Shown here one piece after another: positions 35,922-42,837 of a stretch of 64,000 bases of DNA (positions are counted from its first letter, which is position 1; every line of letters begins with the position of its first letter). Under the pieces are notes generated by a model. That model saw nothing but the letters and a program-made list of their open reading frames with translations. It was not told the DNA's origin and ran no database searches. The translations under genes and the position numbers were made by a program. Source of the DNA: Aestuariibaculum suncheonense (GTDB taxonomy: Bacteria > Bacteroidota > Bacteroidia > Flavobacteriales > Flavobacteriaceae). The stretch covers positions 62,001 through 126,000 of the forward strand of contig NZ_JACVXC010000006.1 of assembly GCF_014596935.1 (NCBI RefSeq), in the 5' to 3' direction.

Positions 35922-36006
35922 GAGATTAGAGGTTTCTAAACATTAATTTAACATTGAAAACTTGCTTATAATTGTGAGTTTTATTCAGTAATCCATTAGA
36001 AAAGCA

Positions 36007-36036
36007 CAAAGCCAATAACAACGGTTATTGGCTTTG
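36007..36036 (-). terminator. Hairpin after the stand-alone N-domain gene
   Basis: 13-bp perfect stem CAAAGCCAATAAC / GTTATTGGCTTTG, loop AACG, 48 bp after the stop at 36085; a short T stretch (TGCTTTTC) follows on the minus strand. Confidence 0.6.
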
Positions 36037-36084
36037 CAGACTACTCGAAATATATTAATCCCTAATATATTTATATGGTGTGAA

Positions 36085-36468
36085 TTATCCTTTAGGAAGG
36101 GCTTTGTCTCCTTTATCGGCAGTAGCGGTTAACAACGCTAAGTCGTCTAGAGAGATTGTGCTTGCGGCTAAAGTTAATTTTAATTCAGTAGGTTCAAAAG
36201 CATCGACATGAACGTTAATCTCTTTGGTTTCATAACCAATAAAACTGCAAACCAAAGTATAATCTCCGGCTTCTAAGTTTTCAATAACGAATAAACCGGT
36301 TTGGTCGGTGTCTACTTTTGTTTCAGTACCTTTTATAGCTACGTTAGCTAAAACCAAAGGCGCATTATTGACTTCAGCATCCATAATTTTTCCAACAACA
36401 AGGCCAGTGTTCTGACTAAAAGACATTGCTGAAATTAACATTGCGGCTACAAAAAATAAACGTTTCAT
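36085..36468 (-). CDS. Stand-alone CarboxypepD-reg domain protein, paralogue of the adjacent receptor's N-terminus
   Basis: 127 aa from the ATG at 36468 (MKRLFFVAAMLISAMSFSQ, signal peptide); an ATG at 36495 overlaps the predicted -7 element and is rejected. The mature part aligns by eye with residues about 20-115 of the TonB receptor encoded next: GLVVGKIMDAEVNNAPLVLA, DYTLVCSFIGYETKEINV and STISLDDLAL where the receptor has ASLDEVVI. No plug or barrel follows; the stop is natural and a hairpin comes after. It may be a soluble periplasmic partner of the receptor, or a duplication remnant kept under PHO-like control. Confidence 0.82.
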   Translation of the reverse strand: MKRLFFVAAMLISAMSFSQNTGLVVGKIMDAEVNNAPLVLANVAIKGTETKVDTDQTGLFVIENLEAGDYTLVCSFIGYETKEINVHVDAFEPTELKLTLAASTISLDDLALLTATADKGDKALPKG

Positions 36469-36492
36469 TGATGTATGATTTTTAATAGACTG

Positions 36493-36569
36493 CAAATTAA
36501 AAGTTTAAAAACCATCAGTGTGTTATGTAAATATTAAACAATTTTTACGTAATGTTATCTTAACGTTAA
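36493..36569 (-). promoter_or_regulatory. PHO-like promoter F (stand-alone N-domain gene)
   Basis: TTTG core (36496-36493) 25 bp from the ATG; exactly 23 bp away, transcript-direction box TTAATATTTACATAACAC (36537-36520). A second box, TTAACGTTAAGATAACAT, lies at 36569-36552. The plus-strand dgt gene starts at 36660, but no matching -7 element faces it. Confidence 0.65.
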
Positions 36570-36659
36570 TAAAGGTAAGGGGGCAGGTGTTGTAACTTTC
36601 AATAAAGCTTTATACATATTGGTGAATTTAATTATCTTGCCATGCATTAACGATTTACT

Positions 36660-38000
36660 ATGAACTGGGAACAACTATTATCTTTAAAGCGTTTTGGTGA
36701 TACGAACAAACGATTAAGAAAGGAACAGGATGAAACGCGTTTAGGCTTCGAAGTCGATTACGATCGTATTATATTTTCTTCGGAATTCAGAAGCTTACAA
36801 GATAAAACACAGGTGATTCCCTTATCGGAAACCGATTTTGTACATACCCGTTTAACGCACAGTTTAGAGGTAAGTGTAGTTGGGCGTTCTTTGGGAAGAC
36901 TCGTAGGGAAAAAGTTATTGGAAAAACATCCGCATTTGCAAAATGTTCATGGGTATCAGGCGAATGATTTCGGAGCTATCGTGGCCGCAGCGGCCTTGGC
37001 ACACGATATCGGAAATCCGCCTTTCGGACATTCCGGAGAGAAAGCTATTGGTGAATTCTTTAAAACAGGGGAGGGCTTACAATACAAAGACGGGTTAACT
37101 GCTAAAGAATATCAGGATTTATGTGATTTTGAAGGGAATGCGAACGGGTTTAAAATCTTAACGGAAGATCGTGCCGGTCGTGTGGGCGGACTCCGATTAA
37201 GTTACGCCACGCTTGGGGCGTTTACCAAATACCCTAAAGAGTCCTTACCTAAAAAGCCAACGGCACATATTGCTGATAAGAAATACGGATTTTTCCAAAG
37301 TGAAAAGGAAGCATACATTGATATTGCGGAAGAACTCGGATTAATTAAACGTAGTGAAGATAGCGTGAGTTATGCGCGTCACCCCTTAACATTCTTGGTT
37401 GAAGCAGCCGATGATATCTGTTATACCATTATCGATTTTGAAGACGGTATTAACCTTGGCCTTATTCAGGAAGAGTATGCTTTAGAGTATTTGTCAAAAA
37501 TTATTCGTCATACCATCCGACCTGAAAATTATTATGCCTTGTCCACTAAAGAAGATCGTATCGGGTATTTAAGGGCTCTCGCCATTGGGTCGCTAATTAA
37601 TGAAGCCGTCGATATTTTTATGGAACACGAGGACGCTATTTTAAATGGCGATTTCGATTGCGCGTTGTTGGACAAGAGTAAGTATGAAGCACAAATTAAC
37701 GACATCATTAAAATCAGTATCGAAAAAATCTACCAGTCAATCGAAGTTATCGATAAGGAAATTGCGGGTTACGGAGTCATCAATACCTTGTTGGAAACCT
37801 ACACAGCAGCGGTAAATAACAGTTTTAATGGTACGGCTTCCAACTACGATAAACTCATTTTAAAAGGCTTGCCAAAAAATATTAAAACCGATAGCCCGAG
37901 TTTGTATGCGCGTCTGTCGAGTGTGTGTTACTACGTGTCGCTCTTATCCGACAGTAAAGCGATTTTAGACTATAAAAAGATAAAAGGGATTAGTTTTTAA
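36660..38000 (+). CDS. dgt: dGTP triphosphohydrolase
   Basis: 446 aa HD-superfamily enzyme that splits dGTP (or dNTPs) to deoxynucleoside and triphosphate. HD metal site: TRLTHSLEVS (His), AALAHDIGNPPFGHSGEKAI (His-Asp) and EAADDICYTIIDFEDGI (Asp). N-terminal FSSEFRSLQDKTQVIPL is the dGTPase signature. The LTFLVEAADDICYT and C-terminal blocks match bacterial Dgt. Single gene; no terminator is obvious after it. Confidence 0.94.
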   Translation: MNWEQLLSLKRFGDTNKRLRKEQDETRLGFEVDYDRIIFSSEFRSLQDKTQVIPLSETDFVHTRLTHSLEVSVVGRSLGRLVGKKLLEKHPHLQNVHGYQANDFGAIVAAAALAHDIGNPPFGHSGEKAIGEFFKTGEGLQYKDGLTAKEYQDLCDFEGNANGFKILTEDRAGRVGGLRLSYATLGAFTKYPKESLPKKPTAHIADKKYGFFQSEKEAYIDIAEELGLIKRSEDSVSYARHPLTFLVEAADDICYTIIDFEDGINLGLIQEEYALEYLSKIIRHTIRPENYYALSTKEDRIGYLRALAIGSLINEAVDIFMEHEDAILNGDFDCALLDKSKYEAQINDIIKISIEKIYQSIEVIDKEIAGYGVINTLLETYTAAVNNSFNGTASNYDKLILKGLPKNIKTDSPSLYARLSSVCYYVSLLSDSKAILDYKKIKGISF

Positions 38001-38134
38001 AGTATGCGGCTTCGTATGTTACTTAATATATGATATCAACTGTCTTATGGGCTAAGACGAGATTCGTTAGTAGATTTAGACGATAGAATACTTATAGTGT
38101 TTTCAGAACGATTAGAGTCTGTATCTTGAAAGAA

Positions 38135-38224
38135 TTAAGGCTTATGAAAAGCCAGGTCATCGACTTCAATAGCATTAAAAGGTAAAGGCAGATTTCCCCC
38201 AGGGGTTTTATATGGTTCCGACAT
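38135..38224 (-). CDS. Possible small ORF or gene remnant, 29 aa
   Basis: ATG at 38224 directly preceded by a stop codon. The peptide starts MSEPYKTPGGNLPLPFNAI, continues EVDDLAFHKP and ends at TAA. Its composition looks protein-like, with codon use like the neighbours, but no family is recognised and no promoter is seen. It may be the last trace of a decayed gene. Confidence 0.25.
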   Translation of the reverse strand: MSEPYKTPGGNLPLPFNAIEVDDLAFHKP

Positions 38225-38390
38225 TTATTCAGAGAGGTTTGTAAAAGTATTTGTTGTCAAAGGACTTGGTTAAATGCGTATTCATACATTAAGCATTGAC
38301 CAAAAAAAGAACTTACTTATCAGGCAAAAAGTACATTGCCTGTATAGCTATTTTGTGACGAGTCATAAATAGGGTTCACCCATATATAAG

Positions 38391-38434
38391 GTATAGATAA
38401 AGTATGGATATAGTATGGATGAGGTATAGGTATA
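38391..38434. repeat. Four-copy 11-bp tandem repeat
   Basis: GTATAGATAAA, GTATGGATATA, GTATGGATGAG, GTATAGGTATA back to back; consensus GTATRGATAWA. About one helical turn per unit. It lies 212 bp upstream of the 4HB-sensor gene. Confidence 0.85.
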
Positions 38435-38646
38435 ATGATTTTGAGTTACAAAATACATTAATTTTAAAATAGCTAAAATAGTGAGTTACTTATAAAAGAT
38501 TTATAAATACCTCTGTAATACGGTTGCAGTGTAAAGAGATAAAAAAGGAATTACAGTTATAAAATGCAACTTTTGACATAGATTCATTTTTGTAGCGTTT
38601 TTTGTATATTTACTATCCGATTTTAAATTTCTAAAACCTGCTAAAT

Positions 38647-39180
38647 ATGTCATTCTACAACAAATTAAAGTGGATACTTGGAATTCTAATGATTTTTGTC
38701 TTAATCATAGCTACAAATTTAATAGACAAAAACAATTTTATTCAGGTTCGTGATTCAGTCGTTGCCATCTACGAAGACAGATTAATAGCAAAGGATTTAA
38801 TTTTTGAAATGTTAAAGTCCGTTCAGCAAAAGGAGATAGCAGTATCATTGTCTGATACTACTTTTTTTGAAAATCAAAATGCTGAGGTAAACGGTGGTTT
38901 AAAAATATTAGTTTCCAGATTCGAACAAACAAAATTAACATCAGAAGAATCAAACGTATTCAAGGATTTAAAAGAAAATCTGCAGGAGTTACTGGATGCC
39001 GAACGTCAGTTTTCAAATTCTGATTATATAGATAATACTCAGGTTTTAAAGCATATTGATGGATTAAAAGCTAATCTTAACGATTTATCTGAAATTCAGC
39101 TAAAAGAAGGAAGTCGTCAAATGTCAATCAGTAAGCGAGCTCTTGATACTGTAGAATTATTTACCCGAATTGAAATTTAG
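38647..39180 (+). CDS. 4HB-sensor-type membrane protein, interrupted by an in-frame amber codon
   Basis: 177 aa to the first stop. An N-terminal membrane helix (LKWILGILMIFVLIIATNLI) is followed by a helical, charged periplasmic domain of about 145 aa resembling the four-helix-bundle sensory domain of methyl-accepting proteins (RDSVVAIYEDRLIAKDLIFEM...). The frame stops at TAG (39178-39180) right after LFTRIEI, but continues for 21 codons as ILVFLAIVAQIIIIYNPKEE, then S and a second TAG at 39244-39246. That continuation is exactly the second membrane helix expected for this fold. A TAT- or TAC-to-TAG change explains it. There is no signalling domain even in the longer form. Confidence 0.75.
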   Translation: MSFYNKLKWILGILMIFVLIIATNLIDKNNFIQVRDSVVAIYEDRLIAKDLIFEMLKSVQQKEIAVSLSDTTFFENQNAEVNGGLKILVSRFEQTKLTSEESNVFKDLKENLQELLDAERQFSNSDYIDNTQVLKHIDGLKANLNDLSEIQLKEGSRQMSISKRALDTVELFTRIEI

Positions 39181-39301
39181 ATACTGGTTTTCCTGGCAAT
39201 TGTTGCCCAAATAATCATAATATATAATCCCAAGGAAGAATCATAGTATTTTGTATGTTTTTAGAAAGAGGTAAGTAAGGCTTGTATATAAACTGTAAAG
39301 T

Positions 39302-41068
39302 TTATAGCTGTGTATTGAGGTAAGTGGTTAAGCTGTCAGCATCTAAACCGATTTGCTGTTGTAGTTCAGCAACGCTGCCATGGTCAATAACCAGATCTGG
39401 TATGCCTAAAATTGTAATATTATTTTTGTAATGATGTACGGCTGCAAATTCTAAAACAGCAGAGCCGAAACCACCTTTTACAGAGTTGTCTTCAATGGTA
39501 ATTAGAGCATCATATGTTTTGAAGATGCTATGAAGCAGGTGCTCATCTAAAGGTTTCACAAAGCGTAAGTCGTAATGTGCGATAGCTTCAGGTTTGTTAC
39601 AATTCTGTATGGCTTCGGAAACGTTTTTAGCTATCGTACCAATACTTAAAACGGCTATGTTGTCGCCACCTTTCAGAATAGTACCGGTTCCAATTTCAAT
39701 GGCTTCAAAAGGTTGTTTCCAGTCGGTTGTTATACCGCGTCCGCGCGGATAACGAATGGCGATAGGGTGAGGTAAGCCTAACTGGGTGGTGTACATGATG
39801 TTGCGGAGTTCTATTTCATTACGCGGTGCAAAAATAATCAGGTTGGGTATGCAACGTAAGTATGAAAGGTCGTAAACTCCGTGATGTGTTGCGCCATCTT
39901 CACCAACCAATCCGGCACGGTCTAAACAAAAAATCACCGGTAGGTTTTGTATGGCCACATCATGAATAATCTGGTCGTAAGCGCGCTGTAAAAATGTGGA
40001 ATAGATATTACAAAACGGAATCAACCCCTGAGTGGCCATACCGGCTGCAAGGGTTACGGCGTGTTGTTCGGCAATACCTACATCAAAGGCGCGATCCGGA
40101 AGTTCATCCATCATGTATTTTAAGGAACTTCCCGTAGGCATAGCTGGTGTAATACCTACAATGGCTTTGTTTTTTTGGGCTAACTCTACAATGGTGTGCC
40201 CAAAAACATCCTGATATTTTGGAATGTTAGATACCGATTTAGGAATAAGTTCTCCGGTCTCCGAATTGAACTTTCCTGGAGCATGGTATTTCACTTGATC
40301 TTCTTCTGCCTGACGTAAACCTTTACCCTTAGTGGAAATCACGTGTAAAAACTTTGGGCCTTTAACGGTTTTTAAACGTTCCAATTCTGAAATTATAGCA
40401 TCTAAATCATGGCCATCAATCGGTCCAGAGTAATCGAAATTTAAAGCTTCAAAAATATTATCCTGTTTTTGAGTGCCTTTTTTAACGTTGGTTAAATATA
40501 GCTTTAAAGCACCAACACTTGGGTCTATACCAATGGCGTTATCGTTTAAAATAACTAACAGGTTGGCATCGGTTACTCCTGCATGGTTTAAGCCTTCAAA
40601 CGCCATACCGCTGGCGATGGAAGCGTCTCCTATAACAGCAATATGTTGCTTTTCGGTTTCCCCTTTTAATTTTGAGGCGATGGCCATACCTAAAGCTGCT
40701 GAAATGGAGGTTGAGGAATGCCCGACACCAAAGGCATCATAAGCACTTTCGTCGCGTTTAGGAAATCCGCAAATACCATCTAGCTGGCGGTTGGTATGAA
40801 AAACGTTTCTCCGTCCAGTTAATATTTTATGACCGTAAGCTTGATGGCCAACATCCCAAATCAACTGATCTTCTGGGGTGTTAAACACATAATGTAGTGC
40901 GATGGTTAATTCTACTACACCTAAACTGGCGCCTAAATGCCCTTCTTTAGTAGCTACAATGTTTATTATAAATTCACGTAGTTCCTGAGCAAGTTGTGGT
41001 AATTGCTCAGGTTTTAAAAGACGTAAGTCTTCAGGCGAAGTAATGCTATGTAATAAGGTGTTTTGCAC
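39302..41068 (-). CDS. dxs: 1-deoxy-D-xylulose-5-phosphate synthase
   Basis: 588 aa thiamine-diphosphate enzyme, first step of the MEP isoprenoid pathway (pyruvate + glyceraldehyde-3-phosphate). TPP/Mg motif GDASIASGMAFEGLNHAG...NDNAIGID; the DVGHQAYGHKILTGR, FGVGHSSTSISAALG and VGITPAMPTG blocks; transketolase pyrimidine domain GIAEQHAVTLAAGMA; and C-terminal domain. It is slightly shorter than E. coli Dxs (620 aa). The start codon is GTG at 41068, supported by a TACTTTTG -7 element exactly 4 nt before it, so the mRNA is probably leaderless. Confidence 0.96.
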   Translation of the reverse strand: MQNTLLHSITSPEDLRLLKPEQLPQLAQELREFIINIVATKEGHLGASLGVVELTIALHYVFNTPEDQLIWDVGHQAYGHKILTGRRNVFHTNRQLDGICGFPKRDESAYDAFGVGHSSTSISAALGMAIASKLKGETEKQHIAVIGDASIASGMAFEGLNHAGVTDANLLVILNDNAIGIDPSVGALKLYLTNVKKGTQKQDNIFEALNFDYSGPIDGHDLDAIISELERLKTVKGPKFLHVISTKGKGLRQAEEDQVKYHAPGKFNSETGELIPKSVSNIPKYQDVFGHTIVELAQKNKAIVGITPAMPTGSSLKYMMDELPDRAFDVGIAEQHAVTLAAGMATQGLIPFCNIYSTFLQRAYDQIIHDVAIQNLPVIFCLDRAGLVGEDGATHHGVYDLSYLRCIPNLIIFAPRNEIELRNIMYTTQLGLPHPIAIRYPRGRGITTDWKQPFEAIEIGTGTILKGGDNIAVLSIGTIAKNVSEAIQNCNKPEAIAHYDLRFVKPLDEHLLHSIFKTYDALITIEDNSVKGGFGSAVLEFAAVHHYKNNITILGIPDLVIDHGSVAELQQQIGLDADSLTTYLNTQL

Positions 41069-41072
41069 GAGG

Positions 41073-41080
41073 CAAAAGTA
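41073..41080 (-). promoter_or_regulatory. -7 element TACTTTTG of dxs, leaderless spacing
   Basis: TACTTTTG-CCTC-GTG: exact TAnnTTTG with 4 nt to the start codon. Confidence 0.6.
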
Positions 41081-41086
41081 CAGATT

Positions 41087-42052
41087 TTATTCTTCTCCGG
41101 CTTTGAAAAATATAGGGAGATTCTGTGTGATCTCGACGGGTTTATTTCTTTGTGTAGCTGGAATAAAATCAGGTAACAGTTTAAGAACTCGTATGGCTTC
41201 TTTTTCTAATGCAGGGTGAGGTGCTCTAACTTGTATATCGACAACCTTACCTTCTTTATTTATTTTAAACCGCGTATATATACGTTGAATACCCTTTAGG
41301 TTTTGGTGTACATCTGTATTAAAATTTTCGGTTATAATTTGAGAAAAATGTTCTGAAAAGTATGCTTTTTTATCATAATCCTTCAGGTTTTTGGGAGTTT
41401 CTTTAAATTGTGGTGGTGTTTCTGATATCATGCCAAAAACTATAGGGTCTTCTTCAGTTGTTTTTTCCACGGGTTCCAAGTCACCCATGATTTCCAATTC
41501 ACCGTCAACCATAATTTCAGGAATAGTACCACTTATAATCTCTCCTAGGGTTTCAATAGCAACGATATCGGTTGGAGATGGTGATGGTGTTTGTATGGTT
41601 TTTGTATAAGTATGATTTGTTGTTGAGCTTTTTTGAATTAATTCATTTATAAATTTTGTAGAATCTACAATTTTATTTTGGAGGGTATCTATAACTTCTA
41701 TACTATCAATTTTTTGTTTGTTGCCTTTGTTGTTAGTGCAATTCATTAATGTGGTTCCCATAACAAGCAGTAAAGTGAGTAAAAAAGCTTTATGAAATGT
41801 TTTTGGTTTAATTATAAGTTGGGAAGGAATGCGCAGATTGATACTGTCTAACTGACTTTGTTTAAAATGACCGCAAATGCGTTGGTGTTTATTGGTTTCG
41901 ATATACGTTTGAATGTCTTCAGAATTCATTTTGGAGAAGTCTACAACCGTTTTAACACAGGAACTACAAAATCGGCCGCGCTCGTTAGGCGTCATGCTAT
42001 TCCAGTCTTCGTGGCATGGTTTGGGAATAGCGATGGTAAAATGTTTTTTCAT
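41087..42052 (-). CDS. TonB-C-domain protein with N-terminal Cys motif
   Basis: 321 aa. The N-terminal segment CHEDWNSMTPNERGRFCSSC with a later CGHF is a Cys motif common in Bacteroidota membrane proteins, perhaps metal-binding. One membrane segment (FLLTLLLVMGTTLMNC) follows at about 90-105, then a Ser/Thr/Pro/Glu-rich linker. The C-terminal TonB-like domain (RIYTRFKINKEGKVVDIQV...ALEKEAIRVLKLLPDF) contacts TonB-dependent receptors in true TonB. No exbB/exbD is adjacent, so this is an accessory TonB-like transducer or a signalling variant. 18 bp upstream of dxs. Confidence 0.85.
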   Translation of the reverse strand: MKKHFTIAIPKPCHEDWNSMTPNERGRFCSSCVKTVVDFSKMNSEDIQTYIETNKHQRICGHFKQSQLDSINLRIPSQLIIKPKTFHKAFLLTLLLVMGTTLMNCTNNKGNKQKIDSIEVIDTLQNKIVDSTKFINELIQKSSTTNHTYTKTIQTPSPSPTDIVAIETLGEIISGTIPEIMVDGELEIMGDLEPVEKTTEEDPIVFGMISETPPQFKETPKNLKDYDKKAYFSEHFSQIITENFNTDVHQNLKGIQRIYTRFKINKEGKVVDIQVRAPHPALEKEAIRVLKLLPDFIPATQRNKPVEITQNLPIFFKAGEE

Positions 42053-42117
42053 GATGGAAGCTTTTGCTAATAAGCATCAAAAGTTTTGCCGATTATTTTT
42101 TGAATGTTTTGAAATCG

Positions 42118-42125
42118 TATATTTG
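42118..42125 (+). promoter_or_regulatory. -7 element TATATTTG of tadA, leaderless spacing
   Basis: TATATTTG-AAGT-ATG: exact TAnnTTTG with 4 nt to the start codon. Confidence 0.6.
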
Positions 42126-42129
42126 AAGT

Positions 42130-42579
42130 ATGGAAAACCCGTTTGACGATACATATTTTATGAAGCGTGCTCTACAGGAAGCAGAACAGGCTTTTGAAAA
42201 AGGTGAGATTCCTGTGGGAGCTGTAGTGGTTATTGACAATCGCATCATAGCCCGCGGACATAATTTAACGGAAACCTTAAATGATGTGACGGCACATGCC
42301 GAAATGCAGGCCATTACTGCAGCAGCTAATTTTTTAGGCGGTAAGTATCTTCAGAATTGTACCTTGTATGTAACGCTTGAACCCTGCCAGATGTGTGCCG
42401 GGGCGTTATACTGGAGTCAGATTTCAAATATTGTATATGGCGCTAGAGATGAGCAACGCGGTTGTATTAATTTAAATACCAGATTACACCCTAAAACTAT
42501 TATGAAAGGTGGTGTTTTAGAAGCGGAAGCCTCTGAATTAATGAAACGCTTTTTTATTGAAAAACGGAATTTGAATTAA
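42130..42579 (+). CDS. tadA: tRNA-specific adenosine deaminase
   Basis: 149 aa zinc deaminase that converts A34 of tRNA-Arg(ACG) to inosine. Motifs: MKRALQEAEQAFEKGEIPVGAV, HAEMQAI (His ligand and catalytic Glu) and LEPCQMCAGALYWSQI (Cys ligands), with GCINL and the C-terminal helix. It differs from the ComEB-type deaminase at 18669 by the TadA-specific N-terminus. The -7 element 4 nt upstream predicts a leaderless transcript. Confidence 0.95.
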   Translation: MENPFDDTYFMKRALQEAEQAFEKGEIPVGAVVVIDNRIIARGHNLTETLNDVTAHAEMQAITAAANFLGGKYLQNCTLYVTLEPCQMCAGALYWSQISNIVYGARDEQRGCINLNTRLHPKTIMKGGVLEAEASELMKRFFIEKRNLN

Positions 42580-42597
42580 ACACGCTAGTGATCACTT

Positions 42598-42834
42598 CTA
42601 AAGTTTATTATCCTTTTGTGACTTGCGCATCTCATCTAAATTTTCTTTAGTGAGCATATAGTCTTTAATGTCTTTATCTTTCCAGCGGTAATATGCGAAC
42701 AGAGGGAAGGCTATAAAAAAGAGCCCCATTACCCCAAAACCAATAAGTTTTTGAGAATATGGCGTATCTATTACAAAACCGGTAATGATGCTTGCAAATA
42801 CTAAAAGGAATATGGTAATGATAATATATCTCAT
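42598..42834 (-). CDS. Small two-helix membrane protein downstream of ClC
   Basis: 78 aa: helix 1 MRYIIITIFLLVFASIITGF, helix 2 LIGFGVMGLFFIAFPLFAYY, then a charged tail (RWKDKDIKDYMLTKENLDEM). It starts 3 bp after the stop of the ClC gene and is probably co-translated with it. No family recognised; it may be a membrane partner of the channel or an unrelated rider. Confidence 0.75.
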   Translation of the reverse strand: MRYIIITIFLLVFASIITGFVIDTPYSQKLIGFGVMGLFFIAFPLFAYYRWKDKDIKDYMLTKENLDEMRKSQKDNKL

Positions 42835-42837
42835 GGT

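Larger units (their letters stand above)
38001..38646. other. 646-bp gene-poor intergenic region
   Basis: AT-rich, without a long open frame. It contains a 29-codon minus-strand frame (38135-38224), a 7-bp hairpin CAGGCAA/TTGCCTG (38321-38342) and a four-copy 11-bp tandem repeat (38391-38434). Nothing else could be assigned. Confidence 0.6.

Noticed and set aside
35937-36036. A second, rightward Pho small RNA
   Set aside because: An opposite-facing box and a strong hairpin exist, but no -7 core at the right distance and no T run after the hairpin on the plus strand.
41858-42146. Two plus-strand frames of 70-77 aa opposite the TonB-like gene
   Set aside because: Antisense shadows; their composition does not look like protein and the opposite frame carries the Cys motif and TonB domain.
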